From Polyangiaceae bacterium (GTDB lineage: Bacteria; Myxococcota_A; Polyangia; Polyangiales; Polyangiaceae), in the NCBI GenBank assembly GCA_041389725.1, contig JAWKRG010000003.1, positions 248,001-312,000 of the forward strand: a stretch of 64,000 nucleotides of DNA. The letters run 5' to 3'. Shown here piece after piece: positions 63,030 through 64,000 of the stretch (positions are counted from its first letter, which is position 1; the number at the start of each line of letters is the position of its first letter). Both the position numbers and the translations under genes were made by a program. Under the pieces are notes generated by a model. It did not search any database, was not told the origin of the DNA, and saw nothing but the letters and a program-made list of their open reading frames with translations.

Positions 63030-64000
63030 ATGCCCCAGCGCCGTATGCCTCCAACGGACCCGGTCTGGATCGAGCACGACGGCGATCGCATCCCGGCCGC
63101 TCGCGGGGAGAGCGTGGCAGCGGCACTCCTGGCCGCGGATCGGGTGCTGCTTTCACGCAGTCCGAAGCTGCACCGTCCGCGCGGACCGTCTTGCCTTCGC
63201 GGGGGCTGCGATGGCTGCCTGGCACGTGTCGACGGCGAGCCCAACGTGATGACGTGTCTGAGGCGTGTCGAAGGCGGCGAGCGAATCGAAACGCAAAACG
63301 TGCTCGGCACCCGCGGCATGGATCTGATGGAGGCCGCTGACTTCCTCTTTCCTCGTGGCATCGACCATCACAAGTTGTTCGCGGGCATTCGTGGGGTCTC
63401 GAGCTTGGTTCAGTCCTTTGCCCGACGTGTGGCGGGTCTCGGGACACTGCCCGACGAGGCGAAGGACGTGATGCCGGCGCGTCGCCGCGAGGTCGACGTG
63501 CTCATCGTCGGAAGCGGTCGCGCGGGTCAAGCCGTCGCGACTCGGCTGCGGGAGTTCGACGTGTGCATGATCGATGACGCGCTCCGCACCGGCGCCACCT
63601 ACGCGCTGCAAGATCCGGTGGCAGCCGCGCAATCCCTGGCGCAATTGGAGAAGGTCGACTGCCACCCGGCCACTACCGCCATCGCCCTTTCCCGCGAGCC
63701 CGGTCCTGGGCTTTCTGCTGTGTTGGGGGACGCTCGCGGCGCCTGGCTCTGTCAGCCTCGGGCGGTGGTGCTGGCAACGGGCTGCCACGACTACGCGCCC
63801 GCCTTCGGCGAAAACGACCTCCCTGGTATCTTCAGTGCGCGCGCCGCCCTCAGCTTGCTTCACGGCGACATCACCGTGGGCCAACGCGTCGCGCTGATCG
63901 GCCGAGGCCACTACTTGGACGTACTGCGCAAGGTGTGGGGCGGCGAGCTCACGCTGCTGGAAGAAGCCGAGGTACGGCGCTGCGCCGGCCGGGGCCGCGT
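63030..64000 (+). CDS. 2Fe-2S/FAD oxidoreductase (sarcosine oxidase alpha-like), C-terminal part beyond window edge
   Basis: The gene is open from the ATG at 63030 to the window edge (323 codons visible). The N-terminal Fer2_4-type domain has four Cys in the spacing C-x4-C-x2-C-x11-C (CLRGGCDGC, later MTC). A linker leads to a FAD-binding Rossmann domain (VLIVGSGRAGQAVATRL) and a second dinucleotide region (VVLATGCHDYAPAF, IGRGHYLDVLRKVWGGELTLLEE). This is the layout of sarcosine oxidase alpha, octopine/opine oxidase A and HcnB-like dehydrogenases. The substrate cannot be told without the missing end and neighbours. Confidence 0.85.
   Translation, partial: MPQRRMPPTDPVWIEHDGDRIPAARGESVAAALLAADRVLLSRSPKLHRPRGPSCLRGGCDGCLARVDGEPNVMTCLRRVEGGERIETQNVLGTRGMDLMEAADFLFPRGIDHHKLFAGIRGVSSLVQSFARRVAGLGTLPDEAKDVMPARRREVDVLIVGSGRAGQAVATRLREFDVCMIDDALRTGATYALQDPVAAAQSLAQLEKVDCHPATTAIALSREPGPGLSAVLGDARGAWLCQPRAVVLATGCHDYAPAFGENDLPGIFSARAALSLLHGDITVGQRVALIGRGHYLDVLRKVWGGELTLLEEAEVRRCAGRGR

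Overview
This is a GC-rich window (roughly two thirds G+C by eye) carrying about 50 protein genes and no recognisable rRNA, tRNA, CRISPR array, insertion sequence or phage gene. The gene types point to a large-genome predatory or soil deltaproteobacterium of the Myxococcota, probably Polyangiales-like. They include Cys-rich surface lipoproteins with Gly-rich linkers, a Ser/Thr kinase fused to an AAA/TPR module, FHA+DUF4388 and solo MshEN proteins, a TPR-containing sigma-54 activator, PEGA proteins, and very large lipoprotein metalloproteases. The organism assignment is inference from these families; no marker gene fixes it.

Layout. 1-8.3 kb: a truncated Cys-rich lipoprotein; DUF885 peptidase-like lipoprotein and SlyX; a diiron ferritin-like protein; a lytic transglycosylase; a TerB-like protein; YggX with a lipoprotein; a Gly-repeat Cys-rich lipoprotein; and a small secreted protein made of three Cys-Gly-Gly-Gly-Lys modules. 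8.4-15.6 kb: a monooxygenase/Old Yellow Enzyme fusion of the salicylyl-CoA/2-aminobenzoyl-CoA type, a small membrane protein, a CBS protein, RfbC, a DUF4139 protein and a PEGA protein. 15.8-20.9 kb: a complete tightly overlapped efflux operon (HlyD, ABC ATPase, ABC permease, TetR, TolC) with a candidate operator over its start codon. 21-25.8 kb: aldehyde dehydrogenase, PDZ-like protein, HflK/HflC, DUF3293.

25.9-31.7 kb: a five-gene unit, xseA-aroE-glycogen debranching enzyme-histidine kinase-response regulator, in which every junction is a 4-base stop/start overlap. 31.8-36.5 kb: 49-residue membrane protein, TSUP permease, cysteine synthase, biotin carboxylase and a class III CoA transferase. 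36.5-43.6 kb: MshEN protein, zinc-ribbon Ser/Thr kinase, App1-like phosphatase, SUKH protein and HisD. 43.8-53.4 kb: two giant paralogous metzincin-like lipoproteins; the first has a full HEXXHXXGXXH site, the second has Gln in place of the catalytic Glu. 53.5-62.9 kb: FHA+DUF4388 protein, then a minus-strand series of a short unknown gene, nadD, DUF2520 protein, sigma-54 activator with TPRs, a small lipoprotein with a twice-repeated GPTPYPW heptapeptide, and a membrane histidine kinase. 63.0 kb to the edge: a truncated 2Fe-2S/FAD oxidoreductase.

The most notable points are the active/pseudo-protease pair, the GPTPYPW lipoprotein whose repeats are conserved in amino acids but not in codons, the CGGGK repeat protein, and the fully overlapped mixed-function operon. 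Starts were moved from the longest open frame wherever a ribosome binding site, signal peptide, or stop/start overlap argued for it; these choices are given per gene.
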